64,000 nucleotides of DNA from Euptelea pleiosperma (GCA_035048495.1 CM068551.1:15130248-15194247), one strand, 5' to 3'; positions 11,398 through 23,824 are shown, counted from the stretch's first letter. Translations and numbers: made by a program. Notes: generated by a model from the letters alone, not told the origin.

Positions 11398-13180
11398 TAG
11401 AGGCGATAGAGGGGTGCGGTGGACTAACTCTTAGATCGAGTCAGTAAAAGGTTAGGACAGGTCCAACCGGGCTTCTACGTAAAAAAGCAAGCCCAAGATT
11501 TGGCAAAAAGTTGCCAAAAGGAGACACTGGAGTAGTGATTCTAAATGATGCACACCAAGCACAGATAATCCTATTCTAAACAATCAGGATATATTTTAGG
11601 CATTATCTTGTTAGTTTTGGGGCTAGAGTAGATTATGACAGTGGGCGGACCACTGGTTTATCTTTTAGCCGCCGGACTAATTGTATGCACTCAGAGGTTC
11701 TCACCAGGCTACACTCTTCAGAGCGAATCCTTTAGTACTAACTCTAGTTAACAGCAAGGCAATCCGAAGCCTAGACAGATGTGCGGCACAATGGCTGTCT
11801 TAAGTACGTCCCAGACTAACCGGATTGGTCAAGTGTATAAGAAGAGTGTTCCCTCGGGTTAAGCTAGGGTTGGTGCGTGTTCCTAGTCCACACGCAACTA
11901 ACCACCGAATAGTCCAAGATGCCACGTCGAGCTCAGTGTACTTGAGTAGCAGGGACTTATGGGTGTGTTAGACAACAGGGACCCGCGCTCGTGGTCTTAT
12001 TTCGATTGGATGTTGAGCGGGTTCGCTTTGTGTGGATTTTTCCTCGAACACCGGGCTAATTGGCTCTACTTCTTGATTCTTTTTATTATAGATGGATCTT
12101 GGGGATCAATTTCAGCTGGAGTGATGAGGTGGGTGATGAAATCCCACCAGTTTCAATTTTGGAGCTGGGTTTGCTCTCTTAGAGTGGATTGATTAACGGC
12201 CACGCCACGCAAGTCGAAGAATATGGATGCGAAAGCAAATAGACAAGCGGCAATGAGTCATCCAACGGCGCAGTATCGTACTCAAGGCGAGGATAGAGAC
12301 TTACCTCCCGTGGGCCACGCCACGGGGTCGCCTCCGTGGGTTAGAGAGGGGTATCCTAATGGGCTTGGGCCCGACTCCACCTCTTTGAGCTTTCGCTCTC
12401 TACCCACACTGGATCGTGTTCCTGCAGAAAAGTTAGATCGCACGGTCTAGGTAGTTGGGATTCTATTTGGAAGATCTTTGCCTTTTTAGGGTTCACAGAA
12501 CAAGCACTGGATTTAGGCAAGTTTTTGAATTAATTCCTAAGTTCGAGATGGGTTAAAATTTAGGAATTTCCAGATTGGAAAATACCTAGATTGGAAAGTT
12601 TCTCGAACTGTGGAGATCTTCCAAGAAAGATTTGATTGCGAGATCCCTTATAATTTTGGGAAATTTCCCAAAATGGAAATTCTGCTAGATTTGGGGTGTT
12701 TCCTTTTGCAGACTTTTCCAAATTCGGAAGATTTCTAAAGATAGAAATTCTTCTAAAGAGGAAACTTCTAAGAGGGGAAACCCTAATTAAGCAGAGTTTC
12801 AAGATTTTGGAATCTTTCCAAAAATCGCAAATCCTTGATTGGTGATTTCTAAAAATCTGCAGAATATAAAACCCTAATTTTTTGAATTTTTGATTTGTTT
12901 AATTTTTTTGGTAATTTCCACTTAATCTAGGGTTTCTAAAAAACCCTAGAACAAGATCTAGCAGTTATATGGAAAGCAGTAAAATTCCTAAATTATTACA
13001 AATTGCACTCGGCCTTCCGAGGCATTAAAAATAGTAATTTAAAAATTGCTAAAAATCAACAAAAACAAAAAAATAGAAAGTTTCCCGAAAAGGTCGGGCT
13101 GGCCAAATTGAGCAGCTTTTCGCTTCAGCAACTTTCCAATTCCGTCTTTACGTCCTTTTTCGCACTCCCGAACACCCGAG
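11398..13180 (-). other. 5' untranslated leader of the LTR element
   Basis: About 1.8 kb lies between the primer-binding site and the ORF start. No coding motif was recognised. The part from 12540 to 12990 is rich in short repeated 'TTTCCxAAAxxGGAAATTT' inverted motifs, which would fold in RNA. Confidence 0.55.
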
Positions 13181-13194
13181 CGACAGCGGCGCCA
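13181..13194 (-). other. primer-binding site, tRNA-Asp type
   Basis: The minus strand reads TGGCGCCGCTGTCG two bases after the LTR end. Plant tRNA-Asp ends in ...GGCAACGGCGCCA, whose complement is TGGCGCCGTTGCC. The match is exact over the first 8 bases and good beyond. Athila-related elements commonly use tRNA-Asp. Confidence 0.7.
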
Positions 13195-13196
13195 TT

Positions 13197-16165
13197 TGAA
13201 AGTAGGGTTTTTCCGCGTCGTTGGTTACGGAAACCCTAACTTCAACATATTTGTAATTTTTATCCGATTATCCTGCAAAATTGATAGATTTGTATAGGGA
13301 TTCGTGTCGGATGTCGATCCGCACTCGGGATTAGTCAGATTAGCGCGATAATGAACATAAAATGACGGGAATTTTGTAGAGAATGGAACATAATTTTATT
13401 CAAATCAACTTTATTCAATCAAAATCGTCTTTTACAGCAAAAATCTAACAAAATAACTAAACTAGAAAGCATTTTAATAAGAGAGGGATGTAGAGAGAGA
13501 AAGAGGTTTTGAGAGAGAGAAACTAGAGAGAGAAAGTTGGAAAAATGTTAAAGAGAGAGAGAAAGTGGTAGAAGAAGAGAGAAATCTAATCCTAGAGAGA
13601 GGTCTAGAGAGAGAGAGAGAAATAGAGAGATAAAAAGAGAAAGAGAGGGAGAAACCTAGAGAGAGAAATTGAAACTAAATAAGAAAGCTTACCAAGGACG
13701 AAGTGGAGGAGCCCATGAAGTGATTTTGCCACCTGTTTGCAACGTGGTGGTTGGCGCTATGGAGGAGATGCTGTATCGAGGAGAAGGGGCGTGATTGGGG
13801 CAGCAACTCCAGAGGAGGTAAGGCTCCTCTCTTTTCTTCTTTTCTTTTCTCTCTTTTTTTTTTTTTTTTTTTTTTTTTGTGGTTTCGCCGGAGTTGCAGA
13901 CCTGCAACTCCGGCAATGGAGCTCGTGGAGGTGATAGCAGCTGGAGAGAGGAGATTTCAGGTCGGTGAGGGAGATAAGGAGATGGTGAAACACGGTCTGG
14001 CAGCCCTCAACGTCCTCACCTCGACTTGCAGCGATGGAGAGACATTGAGAGGAGGAGATGAAGGAGGCACCGGTGGGCAGCAGGTTCTAGGCAGCGGCGT
14101 TAATGGTGAGATGATCTAACGGTCATGGAGGATGAACCCTCTTCCTTTCTCTTCTTTTCTCTTCTCTCTTTCCTTTCTTTTTCTTTTTTTTTATATTCAC
14201 GCCATTAACGCCGGAGTTGCAAACCTGCAACTCCGGCCGTGATGTGAAGAAGAAGATGACGGGGCGGTGTGGTGAAATCTCAAGCGGGGAAGATCGTGGT
14301 GAAGATGGGTTAACAGTGGCGTCAAGAGCGTGGAGGATAGGTGAAGAACAGCAACGTGGTTGCTGGTTGGTGGTGGAGGCCGGAGTTGCAGCAGCAACTC
14401 CGGTGTGATCGTGAAACGAAAAAGAAGAAGACGCAGCAGAAGAAGGAGAGGAAGAAGAAGAAGAAGAAAGAAGGAGGAAGGGAAGGGAGGAAGAGGAAAG
14501 AAGAGAAGGAAGAAGAAGAGGAGGAGGACCCTCACCAGCTTGCTGTGGTGAGGACGGTGGTGGCGCTCGGTTCGCCGGCCGGAGTTGCAGACCTGCAACT
14601 CCAGCAACAAAAACAAGAAAACGAAGAAGAAGAAGAGGAGGAGGAAGAGGAGAAGAAGAAGAAGAAGAAGAAGAAGAAGAAGAAGAAGAAGAAGAGGAGG
14701 AAGAAGAAGAAGAAGAAGAAGAAGAAGAAGAAGAAGAAGAAGAAGAAGAAGCTCCACTCCTCACCGGCGATGGCGCGCCGGAGGAGAAGAAGAAAGGGAA
14801 AGGGAAGAGGAAGAAGAGATGTCCGAGCGGCGGGGGCGGAAGAAGAGAGAGCCGGAGGGTTTTTCAACCCTCTCCTTAAGTAGAAACCGTGGGTTTCTAC
14901 ACTTAGAAACTCACGGTTTCTAAAAAAAATTATTTTTTATTATTTTTATTTTTTTTTATTTTTTTATTATTCTTTTATTTTAATTTTTATTTTTGAAAAA
15001 TGATAAGTGGGTCACGGGCTTGGGCTCGTGGGCTATTTGGCCATGACCACCAGGCCAAAAGCTGATGCCACGTGTTGGCCAGTGGTTGGCCGAGAGAAGA
15101 CGCCACGAGTCGGCCAGTGGTTGGCCAATGGGAATGCTCAAAATCGTGGGCCCAGAGTGCATCGGCCATGGGCCAGAAGGTAGGTGAGAAGGATAGTGGG
15201 CCACTGGGCTCGATGGATGTGGGTTAGGGTGCGTTTGGTTGCCAGGGGAGAAAAATGCATTTTCCCCTTGAAATACCCATCAAGGAAAGATGTATTTTCC
15301 TTTCTTCGGAAATCGAGCTCTACGCTCTCAGCCACGATCAATAATCTGAGGCATTTCTCTATAATCAAACCTGCCTTAGGGACTGATATTTTACACTGGA
15401 GATCGGGTGGTTGATAGGATGGATGATCGACTGATCAGTAGCATGATCGGATGGTCGGATGCATAGAATTGATAGATCACATGTCGATCTATAGAGATTC
15501 AACGGCCCGATGGAAGATCCAACGGTCAGAAAGCTAAGGGAGATGAGACAGAGCCAATGAGCAGGAGTTCTGGGGTTAAGTCAATAGATTCGAGGACCGA
15601 GAAATGAAGAGAGAGAAAATAAGGAGAGATGAGAGAGAAAATATCAGAAAAAGTATTGGCAGAGGGTCATGAACCCTGGTTTTCCATTGTTCTTCACTTG
15701 AGCTTTGCCAGTAGAGCAGGCCATCATTTGATGTGGCTTTAAATGCTTTGGTCCTTCTCTTGGTTATCAGCTCTCCCGCTCTCGTGGTTCCTTGGGCCGG
15801 CTCTTCGGTCCTCTTTTTCAACCCGTATTTGGCCCATATCTTCTAGTCATAGCCTGTGGGCTCTTTAAGCTTTGATAATGGGCTCTCATGATCGATCTAG
15901 GCCCGCACGTCTCGAGAATCATCCCATCGGGGTTTCCTGCGACAGAAGAAGCGCGTAATGAGACTTTATCAGAACGGCTTAATATCTAGACTTCCGAAAA
16001 TGTGTTTAATGCATGCAAATATACCATTTCGTCCAGAAAAGTGTGTTCTACGCAACAGAAGAGACTCTTACGTAGAAAAGTAGGTAAATAGAGTATTTTA
16101 CGTAGGAGAATGCAATAACGCTAAAAGGATAATTGCTTAAAATAAGCACTTTTGAGCGAATATCA
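13197..16165 (-). repeat. 5' LTR (right copy)
   Basis: Same ends and content as the left LTR. The hairpins are at 13887-13914, 14210-14237, 14380-14403 and 14578-14604, and the (GAA)n run at about 14622-14751. It carries 27 bases (14277-14303) that the left LTR lacks. Those bases are bounded by direct repeats of GTGGTGAA, so the left copy probably lost them by slippage. Confidence 0.93.
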
Positions 16166-16170
16166 ATTAT

Positions 16171-17213
16171 GACTGAGTTTTTGGGGAAGGTCTTATCCTA
16201 CTTTATCACATTTTATCGGAAATGCCTTATTATTTGTAATCTCATAATCATGTGGTGTAAGGTGTACAACTTGTCAAACCATGATCTGGACCATTGGATC
16301 CGTGTATCGAGTTATTAGAAGAATCAAAGTTGTTGTGTTAATAGTACCCAATTATGAAAAAAAAATTGTTGGCATTGTGGTGATGGTCCCACAAAACTTT
16401 GTTACTTTAGGCGTCATGTTGGAATGAATCTTTACAGAATTTTGGATAATTAGAAAACCATGTGTACATAGGGAATTCTCTTGTTAAATTAATCATTTCA
16501 ACAAAAATAAATGCATGGTTAGAGTAAGCAAATGAACATCTTAATGTTTAAGGTCCCAATTGATCTTTATTTATTGGTGGCACGAAATAGGATGTTGGTT
16601 TCAGTCATAATCTTCTTGATCATTGTCGTAGATTATCTCGATCCGCACCATGTAAAAAACACATAAAGCTGAATCAAACGCATTGAGGAAGAGTACAAAA
16701 CTTACTTAAATCTGAAAAATGCACTATCTCTTCATCACATGCAAATTATATTACATGAATGTTTAGATCTATCCTACGGTAATTTTCTACTCTTATCTAT
16801 ACAAAAATATGAAATTCAAGTGAAATAAGAAGTCAGAATTTTGAAGAGTAAAAAATATATCGTTTCTTTTGTAAATTCTAGCATTCTCTATAGCCTGTAA
16901 GAACAACAAAATCATATTTTCACTTAAAAAAATAGCCCATTTTGACCAACAATATGGAAGAAAAATTAAGAAAATCATCAATTTCAATTAAATAAAAAAA
17001 AAATTGTTTATCAAGGAATGAAAATCTCCATACCAGCAAATCGGTAAGAGCTTTGGTTGGGTCTACCGCGAAAAATTCTAAGACCCTCTATTCAAAAAGT
17101 TATTAGCAAGTACCAATGTTATACATAGAATGTCAATGAAGACGTACCCATTTTTATATGGAAATGTATGGGAGAAGGAACTAGGTAGAAAGAAAACTTT
17201 ACAATTTAAGTAA
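16171..17213. other. intergenic, nothing recognised
   Basis: AT-rich flank of the LTR element. No gene, RNA or bounded repeat was seen. Short T-rich and A-rich runs only. Confidence 0.6.
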
Positions 17214-18656
17214 CACTACAAGAAATCTGCCTTTAAGCTGCAATTTTTGTCGCGGCTACATATCTAAAAGTCGCCACTAAATCTTTTAGTGGCGACATTT
17301 TCACCGCCACTACGCCCCGCAGAAAGTACTGTGGCTAAATGTTTTAGTGGCAACTTTATGATATCGCCACTAAAAGACAACCTTTTAGGTGCGCCATTGT
17401 TATCGTCACTAAAATAAAGCATTTAGCCACACGCTATATTGTCGCTATTTAAATCAAATTATTGTCATTAAAGGTACAAATCGCTACTAAAGTATAAACT
17501 GAACGTAGTGTTTAGTGGCGATATCGACTCGCAACAAAAATAAAAATATTTAGCTGCAACTACATATTGCTACTAAACGGGTTCAGTATCATTTTTTTAG
17601 TAGCGACTTATACTCGCGGTTAATACTTTTATGTTTAGTTGCAACTATGTATCGCCACTATAGTGGTGGGTATTGTAGTTTTAGTGACAACTAATAGTCG
17701 TGGTTGTAAAAACAACTTTATGTTTAGTTACAACTACATATCACCACAAAAGTGTTCGATGTCGTAGTTTTAGTGGCGACTACTAGTCACGGTTAAAACA
17801 CATTTATGTTTAGCTGCAACTAAATATCGCCAAAAAGAAGAAAATTTTTATTATATATAAAACACCAATGTGAAAATCCAATCACCACCGACCATTGAAA
17901 CATAATTTCAAAGTTAATTTGCTTAAGTTAAATATTCATTCATAAATATAGCCAAACTATATGTACGTCGTCATAACAAAATATACAACTAAACTATATA
18001 TACGTCGTCGTAACAAAAAATACAGCTAAACTATATGTATGCCGTCATAACAAAAAAGATAACTAAAAAGTTTCAGGTATACCTTGCTACATATTTTTTT
18101 TAATGTAAAATGAAAAAAATAGAGGTGAAAATCATTAGTGGCGACTTGAGTAGCCACAAAAAGTACACATTTAGCCGCGGTAAAGAAAAACACGGCTACA
18201 ACTTCCTTTCCCTCCAAATAAAATACGCGTCAAAATTTTGCGCCATACAATTAGCGGCGACTATTTGCTGTGACATTTAGGTTGTTGCTACATATGGTCA
18301 TGTAATACGTTTAGTGGTGACATTAGATTTTCGCCATTAAACATAATTTATTTGTGGTAACGTAAATAGCCACAAATGTACACATTTAGCCGCAGTAAAG
18401 CTAAACGCGGCTAAAACTAATAATTAGCCATGAATCACTAAAACATCTACTATTTAGTGACGATATAATAAAATTCGCCAATAATTATATTTTCCTCCAA
18501 ATAAAATGCACGCCAAAATTTTGCGCCATACAATTAGTGACGATTTTTTACTGCGACATTTTGGTCTGTCGCTAAATATGGCCATGTAGTATCTTTAGTG
18601 GCGATATATGGCTCGCAGCTAAAAAGTTACCACTAAAAACAAGATTTCTTGTAGTG
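17214..18656. mobile_element. non-autonomous CACTA (En/Spm) transposon
   Basis: Terminal inverted repeats CACTACAAGAAATC (left) and its complement ending in TTGTAGTG (right) are flanked by the 3-bp target duplication TAA (17211-17213 and 18657-18659). The interior is filled with many copies, in both orientations, of TTTAGTGGCGA and related TCGCCACTAAA motifs. These are the subterminal repeats that bind transposase in this superfamily. No transposase ORF is present, so it depends on an active relative. Confidence 0.95.
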
Positions 18657-18895
18657 TAAGTCATTTACACACAATGAAGTTATAGAGGGAATGTCAATAC
18701 AGGCATACCCATTTTATATGGAAACGTACGTAAGAGAGAAGGAGCCATTTAAAGAGAAAACCTTACAATTAAGGTTCCTTAGGAGAGAGTAAATTAAGGA
18801 ATTAAAAACGTCAACTTAGTTTGAAAAAGGGAGACATTTTAGGTAGGGATTTAATTTTTGAAACTTGCTTAATTAAATTTTTTTAATAATTTTTT

Positions 18896-19579
18896 CGGAA
18901 AATTTCTAAAAAGAAAATAAACTTTAATCTATTTACAAAAAAGAATACAACTTTTCGCAAATCCCAAAAAAGAAAACGAAACGCCCTTCCAAAGGGCGTT
19001 TCATTACGTGGCACATGTTTATGAAAAAACACCCTTTAAAAGGGCGTTTGTCAGTAAAAAACGCCATTTTAAAGGGCGTTTTTCAGTAATAGACGCCTTT
19101 TTAAAAAACGTCTGTCAGACCTCTGACAACTGACAGACATTATTTTAAAGGGCATGTGTCAGTAGAAAACGCCCTTTTAAAGGGCGTTTTTTACTGACAA
19201 ACGCCCTTTTAAAGGGCATTTTTTGATACCCCAATTTTTACGCCCATTTTGGCGTACCCAGAAGATGAATCAATGGCTGATTTTTGGGGAGGATGATCTC
19301 TACGGTGAGGAGATCATCCTCACAAAAATTCAGATCATTCCGATATTCGTAGATTGGTTTAGAAGCTGAGGAATTATGGGACGTTTTTTAAAATTTCTCA
19401 AGAATAAACGCCCTTTAAAAGGGCGTTTGTTAGACGTGTCAGCCATCAGTCATTCTGACTCGACTGATTGGACTGACAGCAGGCGAAACGCCCTTTCGTT
19501 TTCTTTTTTGGGATTTGCGAAAAGTTGTATTCTTTTTTGTAAATAAATTAAAGTTTGTTTTCTTTTGTGCAATTTTCCG
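18896..19579. mobile_element. Mutator-type foldback element with palindrome cluster
   Basis: Long terminal inverted repeats of about 95 bp begin CGGAAAATT and contain AAAAAAGAATACAACTTTTC. They are flanked by a perfect 9-bp duplication TAATTTTTT (18887-18895 and 19580-19588). Nine-bp duplications point to the Mutator superfamily. The interior holds repeated palindromes with arms AAACGCCC and GGGCGTTT. It also has a captured piece (about 19240-19381) of the MITE that occurs whole at 23135-23506 and 24632-24975. No transposase is present. Confidence 0.9.
18978..19428. repeat. cluster of about 8 short palindromes (AAACGCCC...GGGCGTTT)
   Basis: Copies centre near 18990, 19038, 19070, 19101, 19149, 19178, 19210 and 19417. 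Each is nearly self-complementary around CTTTTAAAG. Spacers are 8-30 bases and often read TCAGTA or TTACTGACA. The cluster sits wholly inside the foldback element. Confidence 0.9.
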
Positions 19580-19588
19580 TAATTTTTT

Positions 19589-20119
19589 TATAACCATTAT
19601 TAAAGAAAGAATTAAAAGAATGTGTCTGACTGGATGATTTAATTATTTTTATAATTACATATTTAACTTTTTAATAAATATGATTTAATTTTTTTTAAAT
19701 TACATATTTAACTTTTTAATAAGTTCATTTTTTGTTCAATGATGCGAAAGAATTAAAAGAATCTAACTGGTTGTATGATTTGATTTATTGCGGTTATTTA
19801 AATAATTAAACGTTTTGGGGAATGAAGATAATTAGACATTTTTTGAAAATAAATTGCAGCTATTTAAAGAATAAAACGTTTTGAAAAAAAAAAGGGAATT
19901 GGACATTAATGATTATTAGAGAATAAAAGAACATATGAGAGAGAAGGTTCGGTCGATGACATGGCACTCTGCATGAGGTGAGTGCCACGTCAACTTGATG
20001 TAGAGGAGAGAGAGGGACACTGCCACTTCTCTGCTATAGTATAGATATATAGATAGACATTGGCGTGTAGGTATGTGGCTTGTTTTGTGCCTCAACCCAA
20101 TTTTGGTTTTATAATAGTA
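19589..20119. other. AT-rich intergenic DNA ending in Helitron-like 5' sequence
   Basis: No gene is visible. Around 20030-20060 the sequence CTATAGTATAGATATATAGATAG resembles the complement of a Helitron 5' end (TCTATACTATA). The interval 19660-19800 carries two similar AT-rich segments. Confidence 0.4.
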
Positions 20120-21430
20120 CTAGGGGACGCAATGTGCACCTTACACGTGGCGCACTCTTGGAGATCTCACTAACCATAAGGATGGTTGGCTCATCCCTTG
20201 GTAGACCTATTTGCAAAAAATCAGCCTGATTAATGATTCCTAAGCATTCGATTGGAGTCATTTTTATGGGTTGATTTATAGAATTTGGACATTATTTTAT
20301 GTCCAAAGATCAAAGGTTCAAAGGAGAGGCATTGACTGAATTAGAAAGTAAAGCCCAATGGATGGATCATGGTTTTGGCTTCATAACTAAACTAGGGGAA
20401 CGCCATGTGCGACGCACGTGCAGCTTACACATGGTAACACCTTACACATAGCACACTCATAGAGATCACTCACCATAATGATATTTAGCCCATTCCTAGA
20501 TGGACCTACATGCAAAAAAAATAGCCTATTAATGATTTTTAAGGATATGATTGGAGTCATTTTCACGGGTTGATTAATAACAGTAGATTTTGGGCATTAT
20601 ATGGGTATTCAGATCCAAAGGTTTGAAATCACTAAACAGGCTTATATAAGTCTACCTAGGGATGGGACAAACATCCATGTGGTCAGTAGTCCCTAAGAGT
20701 GTGGCACATGGCTTATACTATTGTTCCATGTGGGCGTGTTGGATATACTGAACTGTGTAGTTCACTAACTCAGGTTTTTTCTCCAAGAGAGGCATTTAAT
20801 GAGGGAATGAAGGAAGGTTTTACCTTTTGAAAGTAGAGAGGCCTTTAATTGTGGACATGGGTGGGTGGCACTACCAATTGTTGTTTTATAATAGTACTAG
20901 GGGAATGCCACGTGCGACGCACATGCACCTTACACATGGAAGCACCTTACACGTGGAACAACCATAGAGATCACTGATCGTATCAATGTTTGGCCCATCT
21001 CTAGGTGAGCCTATATGCAAAAAATCAGCTTGAGGCTTTTAAGGATTTGATTGGAGTCATTTTCATGGGCTGATTTTTAACCATAGATTTCAAGTATTAT
21101 TCGGTATACTCAGATCCAAAGGTTTGAAATCACTAATCAGACTGATATTTGGTATATAGGTCCACCTAGAGATGGAACAAACATCCATAAGGTCAGTGAT
21201 CTCTAAGAGTGTGCCACGTGTCTTATACTATTGTCCTTCATCATCATTGATGAGGGACGTGGGCGTGTTGGACAACCTAATTGTAAAGGGTCATTTAATG
21301 AGGAGAAGGTTTTGAAATGGCATGGGATAATTATTTGACTAGGAAGGGTTGTTTTTTATTTTTATTTTTTACTTTTATATTGGTGTCTGTCGTGTGGCCG
21401 TGTCCCCTGTTCTCGCTTTATAATAGTAAT
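20120..21430 (-). mobile_element. three Helitron-like 3' ends in series, each with a family-P copy
   Basis: CTAGGGG starts occur at 20120, 20392 and 20897. Each is preceded by A. The last two are followed by a GCGACGCAC-type hairpin; the first reads GGGGACGCAATGTGCACC instead. Read on the minus strand these are ...hairpin-CCCCTAG|T ends. The first and third are immediately preceded (plus strand) by TTTATAATAGTA, which is the complement of a Helitron-type 5' start, so units seem joined head to tail. Family-P palindromic segments fill the bodies (about 20130-20340, 20420-20740, 20920-21235). No Rep/helicase gene is present. Confidence 0.6.
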
Positions 21431-21433
21431 AAA

Positions 21434-23824
21434 CTAGGGACCAATAGCACGGGCACAGTAAAAGGAAAAAAAATTATGAATATAGTTTTTTTTGTATATA
21501 CAATTATATCTTATTTTGACACTTATATAATGTTAAAAAAATAATTATTATTGTGTTAATGTTACATGTGCATGGACTGTACCTATTCAAACTTTTACGT
21601 TCACCTCACATCGCCTATTAAAAAGAAGACATTTTATGATTTTGATGATACATATCACTTCTATGATTTGGTGCTATATAGATATAGATTTGTCGAACAG
21701 TTGGTATAGGCATCTTCTTAACCCCTATCATCTAGTGACACATGTCAGAGAGGACATGGCACCTTAAAGAACCAGTGCGCACCTCCCCTAAAACGCAATG
21801 TTACACAGTTTTTAGAGTAGATCAATGATGAATCGCATTCCAACAGGACTCTATCTCTCTCTGAGAACCAATATTAGGCTAATTACCATGAAATTTTTTT
21901 ATACACCTTTCAAAGGTTATAATATTAAGAGAAAAAAGAAGGAAATTTTGTTGCAGAATGTTACATGTTTTAGATTATGGCGATAGGCCCACAAACTGCA
22001 TGGATGCTTCGCACACCTCTTGATAGACACATACACAAAAAATTAGATTGATTGGTGAACTCTAGAAGTTATATATTTAAAAATAAAATAAAATAAAATC
22101 ACTCAAAATCCAATGCCAACGCAACGTTTAGATATCATAAACCTGCAAACTTATCATAAATTAAGTTCTAGATGAACCTGCAAACTAAAAACTAAGCCTG
22201 ATGATGATGTCAAGCGTAAGGATCAAAACCCACCCATGACAGTACAACAATTGATAGAAGACTTAAATCCAACGATTATAAACAATTAATCAGGCTGATT
22301 GTAGGTCCATCTACTATTGATAAAACTATCAGTAAGTCATTGCTCCCAAAATTATTTGGAATTTTTTTTGTTTGTGCATATACGATGTTTAAACATACAT
22401 TTTGATTGCAACCCAGACAATAAACATAAACACTTGATTCAAGATCTCTATTCCATTTCTAAAGTAAAAAAAGTAGAACCCAAATCAAAATCAAAATTAA
22501 TTAAAAAAGGAAAAAAAAATCTAGAAAAAATACCTAATAGAAGATGAATAATTGACCACGCCTTGGAGAAAAACGAATGGGAGACGCATATGGCAACCAT
22601 TCTTTTATCTTATCGATCTGTTTATAAAAAACCAAAAATAAAAAAAAAGGGAGAAGTTTCTGAAAAAAAAAATAAAAAATTAAAGAACAACAGATAGCAT
22701 AATTGCCTTCCCTTAAAACCAAATCTCGATCGTCTTAGCAACATGTGATGATTAGTGTCAAATCCTTCGAAACAGTGTTCTATTTGCAGATTTGTTTGAA
22801 TATGTCTCATGTATGTGGCTTATGACGCCTCAAAAATCTCTGCATATTTCTCAATATCTACAACAAATAAAATAAATAAATTTACGATTTGAGATTTAAC
22901 ACTTAGAGTATTAGAGATAGGAGATGTGAGAGATTATAGCTAGGCAAGAATGAGACCGTTCAAATACCATCAAATCGTTTTTCGTTCAACACGGGTAATG
23001 GGGGAGATAGAGAGACGTCTTGGGGAGCTATGCATGCTGTAGAGTAAGAGGCGTCTTGGAATTAAAAATACGAATAGGGTTTTGAACCATTTTGAAGTGT
23101 AAAGGATTTTTTTAGAATTTAGGAGATGTTAAAGGGGTTGGGTTCCAGTGACCAACATTTCTTACCAACATTTTTGACCAACACCTTGGACCCACATAGA
23201 GGTTGAATCAATGGCTGATTTTGGGTGAGGATGATCTCCTCACCATATAGATAACCCCAACAAAAATCAGCCCATTCTGAAATTTCTAACCCCGTTAAAT
23301 GTGGTTTTCAAGTTACACGGTAAAAATCCACGGTCCATAATTCTTCAACTTCTAAACCAGTCTATGAATATCAGAATGATTTGAATTTTTGTGAGGATGA
23401 TCTCCTCACCATATAGATCATCTTCACCAAAAATCAGTTATTGATTCATCTTCTATAAGGGTACACCAAGGTGTTGGTCAAAAATGTTGGTCACCGATCC
23501 TGACCCATGTTAAAGAGGTACAAGGGTATTTTTGGAAAAAATGGAAACAGCGCCACCTCAGCAGTGCTGGGGTAGGAGGATTAATGAAGAGGGTTTTAAT
23601 AGAAAGAAAAAAACAGCCGGATTGCAGACGTTTGGGAACAAAGAGGTCGGAAGAGTAAAGGTTTTTGTTGAGACAAAGTCCAATATACCCTTGTATTTTA
23701 GTAACATTAAAGCAAGTGTGAAGGGGTTATTTTTGGAAAAACTAAAAAGAGGGTATATTTGGAAAAATCGATGAAAAGAAGATGGAGAGAGCGCCACCTT
23801 TGCAGGCTCGAGCTTTAGTATAGA
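21434..23824 (-). mobile_element. candidate non-autonomous Helitron (2.4 kb)
   Basis: On the minus strand it begins TCTATACTAAAGCTCGAGCC (23824 downward) and ends GCCCGTGCTATTGGTCCCTAG (cut here at the CTAG, 21434). It lies between A and T as Helitrons do. Internal sequence is AT-rich with no recognisable gene. A Mutator-type MITE is nested at 23135-23506. The 5' part (about 23520-23820) contains a purine-rich, possibly captured segment of unknown origin. Confidence 0.55.
23135..23506. mobile_element. Mutator-type MITE, family M (copy 1)
   Basis: Inverted ends GGGTTGGGTTCCAGTGACC and GGTCACCGATCCTGACCC are flanked by a perfect 9-bp duplication ATGTTAAAG (23126-23134 and 23507-23515). The body is a large inverted repeat built on GAATCAATGGCTGATTTT and GGATGATCTCCTCACC. 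No ORF is visible. Confidence 0.92.

Larger units (their letters stand above)
4650..16165 (-). mobile_element. complete non-autonomous LTR retrotransposon, Athila-like
   Basis: Two near-identical direct repeats of about 2.95 kb (4650-7587 and 13197-16165) each begin TGAAAGTAGGG and end GAATATCA on the plus strand. They enclose 5.6 kb. A perfect 5-bp target duplication, ATTAT, sits at 4645-4649 and 16166-16170. The element is transcribed on the minus strand, as shown by the primer-binding site next to the right LTR, the G-rich tract next to the left LTR and the single long ORF. No protease, RT, RNase H or integrase motif is present, so it would need another element's enzymes. Near identity of the LTRs implies recent insertion. 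Confidence 0.93.

Noticed and set aside
18978..19428. CRISPR-like look of regularly spaced palindromes.
   Set aside because: Spacers are short and related to each other, the cluster lies inside a plant MITE with 9-bp duplications, and there are no cas genes.
22317..22810. Small frames around 22.3-22.8 kb.
   Set aside because: AT-rich, lysine- or phenylalanine-rich, no domain, and inside a Helitron candidate.
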